In this document: piece after piece, positions 62,474-64,000 of the stretch | Layout: each line of letters begins with the position of its first letter | Numbering within the stretch: the first letter of the stretch is position 1 | Assembly (NCBI RefSeq): GCF_024723735.1 | Contig: NZ_JANQDU010000002.1 | Location: 883,001 to 947,000, forward strand | DNA length: 64,000 nucleotides | From: Frigidibacter sp. ROC022 | Lineage (GTDB): Bacteria > Pseudomonadota > Alphaproteobacteria > Rhodobacterales > Rhodobacteraceae | Direction of reading: 5' to 3' | Translations under genes and position numbers: made by a program | The notes under the pieces: model-generated | The model's database searches: none | Seen by the model: only the letters and a program-made list of their open reading frames with translations | What the model was told of the DNA's origin: nothing

Positions 62474-63394
62474 CTAGGCGGTGATCCGCTTGACCCAGTC
62501 CTGCGCCACGCCGTCGATCCAGCTGCGCATCCGGTCGGCCCAATCGACATAGGCGGTCAGCGCCGGTTCGGCGGCCGGCACGAGGCGGGCAATCGAATCG
62601 GCAAAGACATAGACCGCTATGCCGATCGCGGCGAGCAGCAGCACCAGCGTGAAGCCGAGCCGGAAGCCACTGCGCTTGCGCTCGGGCTCGTCGATCTCGA
62701 TGGCGTCCTGGTCGCGTTCCTCGGCGGAGCGCAGCGAAGAGTTGATCTCTTCGATATCCGGCAGCAGGTCGCGGCGCGATCCGGCGCCGGTGGCCGCGGC
62801 CACCGCGGCGGCGGCGCTTTCGGCACGGTCGTCCACATCCAGCCCGCGCAGCCGGGCCATGCGCTCGCGCACGCCGGACTGCTCCTGCGCGGCGGCTTCC
62901 AGCCCGAGGTCGCCCTGGGTCTCGATGCCGGACTCGGCGCGGCGGGCCTTGGTCTCGCGGGCGGCCTCTTCGACGAGGATGCCGCGGATCGTGTCGTCCA
63001 TGATCGGGGCGGCGGGTGCGGGCGTGGTATCGTCCGGCTCGTCACCGTCTTCGTCGCCGGCGTCCACGGCTTCGCTTTCGGGGCCCGCGTCGGGCCCTGT
63101 CCCGGCATCCCCGGCTGGCGGCGGCGGGGCCATTTCGGACGGGCTGTCGGCCTGGGTCGGCGCGGCGCTGGCCTCGGGGTCTTCGACGAGGCGGTCGCTG
63201 CCGGATGCGGGCTCGGGCGAGGGGGCTTCGGGCAGTTCCGTGCCCAGCTCATCGGCCAATTCCTGGTCGAGATGCGCCGGCCGCTGAAACCAGGCGTGTC
63301 CGCAGTTCGAGCATTGCACATCGCGCCCAAGCTCGGGCACAAGGCTGTCGTCAACCTCGTATTGCGCTCCGCAATTGGGGCAAATCAGCCGCAT
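62474..63394 (-). CDS. Zinc-ribbon (MJ0042-type) single-TM protein
   Basis: Protein of 306 residues. The N-terminus is a zinc ribbon with cysteines C5, C8, C28 and C31 (ICPNCGAQYEVDDSL and VQCSNCGHAW). A long acidic, Pro/Ala-rich linker follows, then one membrane helix (FTLVLLLAAIGIAVYVFADS) near residue 250 and a short C-terminal tail. The start is the ATG at 63394 (MRLICPNCG). Such genes are commonly divergent from ftsE in Rhodobacterales. The function is unknown; the ribbon could sense or bind a metal or RNA at the membrane. Confidence 0.85.
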   Translation of the reverse strand: MRLICPNCGAQYEVDDSLVPELGRDVQCSNCGHAWFQRPAHLDQELADELGTELPEAPSPEPASGSDRLVEDPEASAAPTQADSPSEMAPPPPAGDAGTGPDAGPESEAVDAGDEDGDEPDDTTPAPAAPIMDDTIRGILVEEAARETKARRAESGIETQGDLGLEAAAQEQSGVRERMARLRGLDVDDRAESAAAAVAAATGAGSRRDLLPDIEEINSSLRSAEERDQDAIEIDEPERKRSGFRLGFTLVLLLAAIGIAVYVFADSIARLVPAAEPALTAYVDWADRMRSWIDGVAQDWVKRITA

Positions 63395-63594
63395 TCGTAT
63401 CCACCACTCTGCCGTCAGGCACACGCTTTGTTTCGCGCATTTCCACAGAACTAGCAATTTTGCCGCGAATATCCAAGCCATTGCACCCCGGGGCGATTGA
63501 ATAGGGACGGCGCCTGAGGCAAAACTGTCGCGGGCAGTGGCGAATGACAGGGTCTGAATGCCCGACAGGGTCGAAGGGGACCCAAGGGGACAAG

Positions 63595-64000
63595 GTGATC
63601 GCATTCTCGGACGTGTCCTACAGCTATGGCGGCGATAATTTGCTGTCGAATGTGTCTTTGGAGCTTCCGCAGGGTTCGTTCCATTTCCTGACCGGGCCAT
63701 CGGGCGCCGGGAAGACGACATTCCTGCGGCTCTGTTATGCCGATCTGATTGCGGCCTCGGGGCGGGTCGATGTCTTCGGCCAGGATGTCCGGGGGCTGAG
63801 CCGCGATGCGATTGCGCATCTGCGCCGGCGGGTCGGGGTGGTGCATCAGGATTGCCAGTTTCTCGACCACCTGCCGCTGCGCGAGAACGTGGCGCTGCCG
63901 ATCACCGTCGCCGGCGGCAATCCCGAGGAGGAGGCCCGCGACCTTGACGAGCTTCTGGAATGGGTGGGGTTGAGCGGCCACCGCGATGCCCTGCCGCCGC
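63595..64000 (+). CDS. ftsE: Cell division ATP-binding protein FtsE (partial, 3' end off window)
   Basis: ABC ATPase of the FtsEX complex, which controls peptidoglycan hydrolases at the division site. About 135 residues are present: VIAFSDVSYSYGGDNLLSN, Walker A GPSGAGKTT at about residues 36-44, and the Q-loop in VVHQDCQFLDHLPLRENVALP. I choose the GTG at 63595, which follows AAGGGGACAAG; an in-frame ATG at 63544 would add 17 residues. FtsX should follow beyond the right edge. Confidence 0.92.
   Translation, partial: MIAFSDVSYSYGGDNLLSNVSLELPQGSFHFLTGPSGAGKTTFLRLCYADLIAASGRVDVFGQDVRGLSRDAIAHLRRRVGVVHQDCQFLDHLPLRENVALPITVAGGNPEEEARDLDELLEWVGLSGHRDALPP

Noticed and set aside
59644-62550. A 968-codon minus-strand frame opposite the TIGR02302 gene
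   Set aside because: An antisense frame without domains; the plus-strand frame has membrane helices, family similarity and a ribosome site.
1-64000. Search for tRNA, rRNA, CRISPR arrays, insertion sequences and prophage genes
   Set aside because: No clover-leaf-like gap sequence, spaced repeats, transposase, integrase or phage structural protein was found; intergenic gaps are short.

Overview
The window is a GC-rich, densely packed bacterial chromosome segment, and its gene content points to an alphaproteobacterium of the Rhodobacterales. The strongest markers are mcl1 (L-malyl-CoA/beta-methylmalyl-CoA lyase of the ethylmalonyl-CoA pathway), a DUF3035/BamF-type lipoprotein, the lysA - TIGR02302 - zinc-ribbon - ftsE order, a GlnK-Amt pair, and the rsmB - heparinase-like - purH - lspA run. 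No phage, insertion sequence, CRISPR array, tRNA or rRNA was seen. It reads as ordinary core chromosome with several uncommon metabolic modules. Genus cannot be assigned from the sequence alone.

Layout. 1-6581 (minus): a branched-chain-amino-acid-type (Liv) ABC transporter operon carrying an acyl-CoA ligase gene and two small membrane proteins; it runs off the left edge. 6885-14299: a LYS1-type saccharopine dehydrogenase, dapA, a lytic transglycosylase, a FadH-type dienoyl-CoA reductase and a LysR regulator. 14378-17397 (minus): a tightly overlapping operon (CinA-like domain, acetyltransferase, AhpD-like protein, OmpA-like protein). 17525-21382: map, a HAD phosphatase, rsmD, a ferredoxin-reductase-like flavoprotein and a peroxiredoxin. 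21460-28207 (minus): a type I secretion ABC/HlyD pair followed by ridA-like, glycerophosphodiesterase, acetyltransferase, pterin dehydratase and MscS genes. 28381-29780: mlaA-mlaC. 29843-32008: a class A penicillin-binding protein. 32274-33997: glnK-amt. 34179-38989: aromatic/aspartate aminotransferase, sseA, a glycine-rich membrane protein, smpB, a small K+-channel-like protein and a second saccharopine-dehydrogenase-family gene. 39052-50884 (minus): rmuC, mutL, an M16 peptidase pair, bamF-like, lspA, purH, a heparinase II/III-like gene and rsmB, with a divergent SDHAF4-like gene. 51331-53297 (minus): dgcA-dgcN. 53565-57084: mcl1, an MFS transporter, a DUF1801 protein and an AraC/GyrI regulator. 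57285-64000: accA, lysA, the TIGR02302 protein, a zinc-ribbon protein and the start of ftsE.

How the genes fit together. Lysine is handled in both directions: dapA and lysA make it, while two saccharopine-dehydrogenase-type genes about 30 kb apart suggest a degradation route. DgcN/DgcA would convert D-glutamate to L-glutamate by way of N-acetyl intermediates. Many genes serve the envelope: MlaA/MlaC, the penicillin-binding protein, the lytic transglycosylase, LspA, BamF, the M16 pair, MscS and FtsE. Carbon metabolism is represented by FadH, AccA, Mcl1 and the ligase-linked Liv transporter.

Non-coding signals that stand out are two pairs of helically phased direct repeats upstream of glnK, a 3'-end element present four times and always on the coding strand just after a stop codon, and palindrome and half-site clusters ahead of mcl1. 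Many starts were moved inward from the longest reading frame because a good Shine-Dalgarno site or a 1-4 bp stop/start overlap sits at the internal codon.
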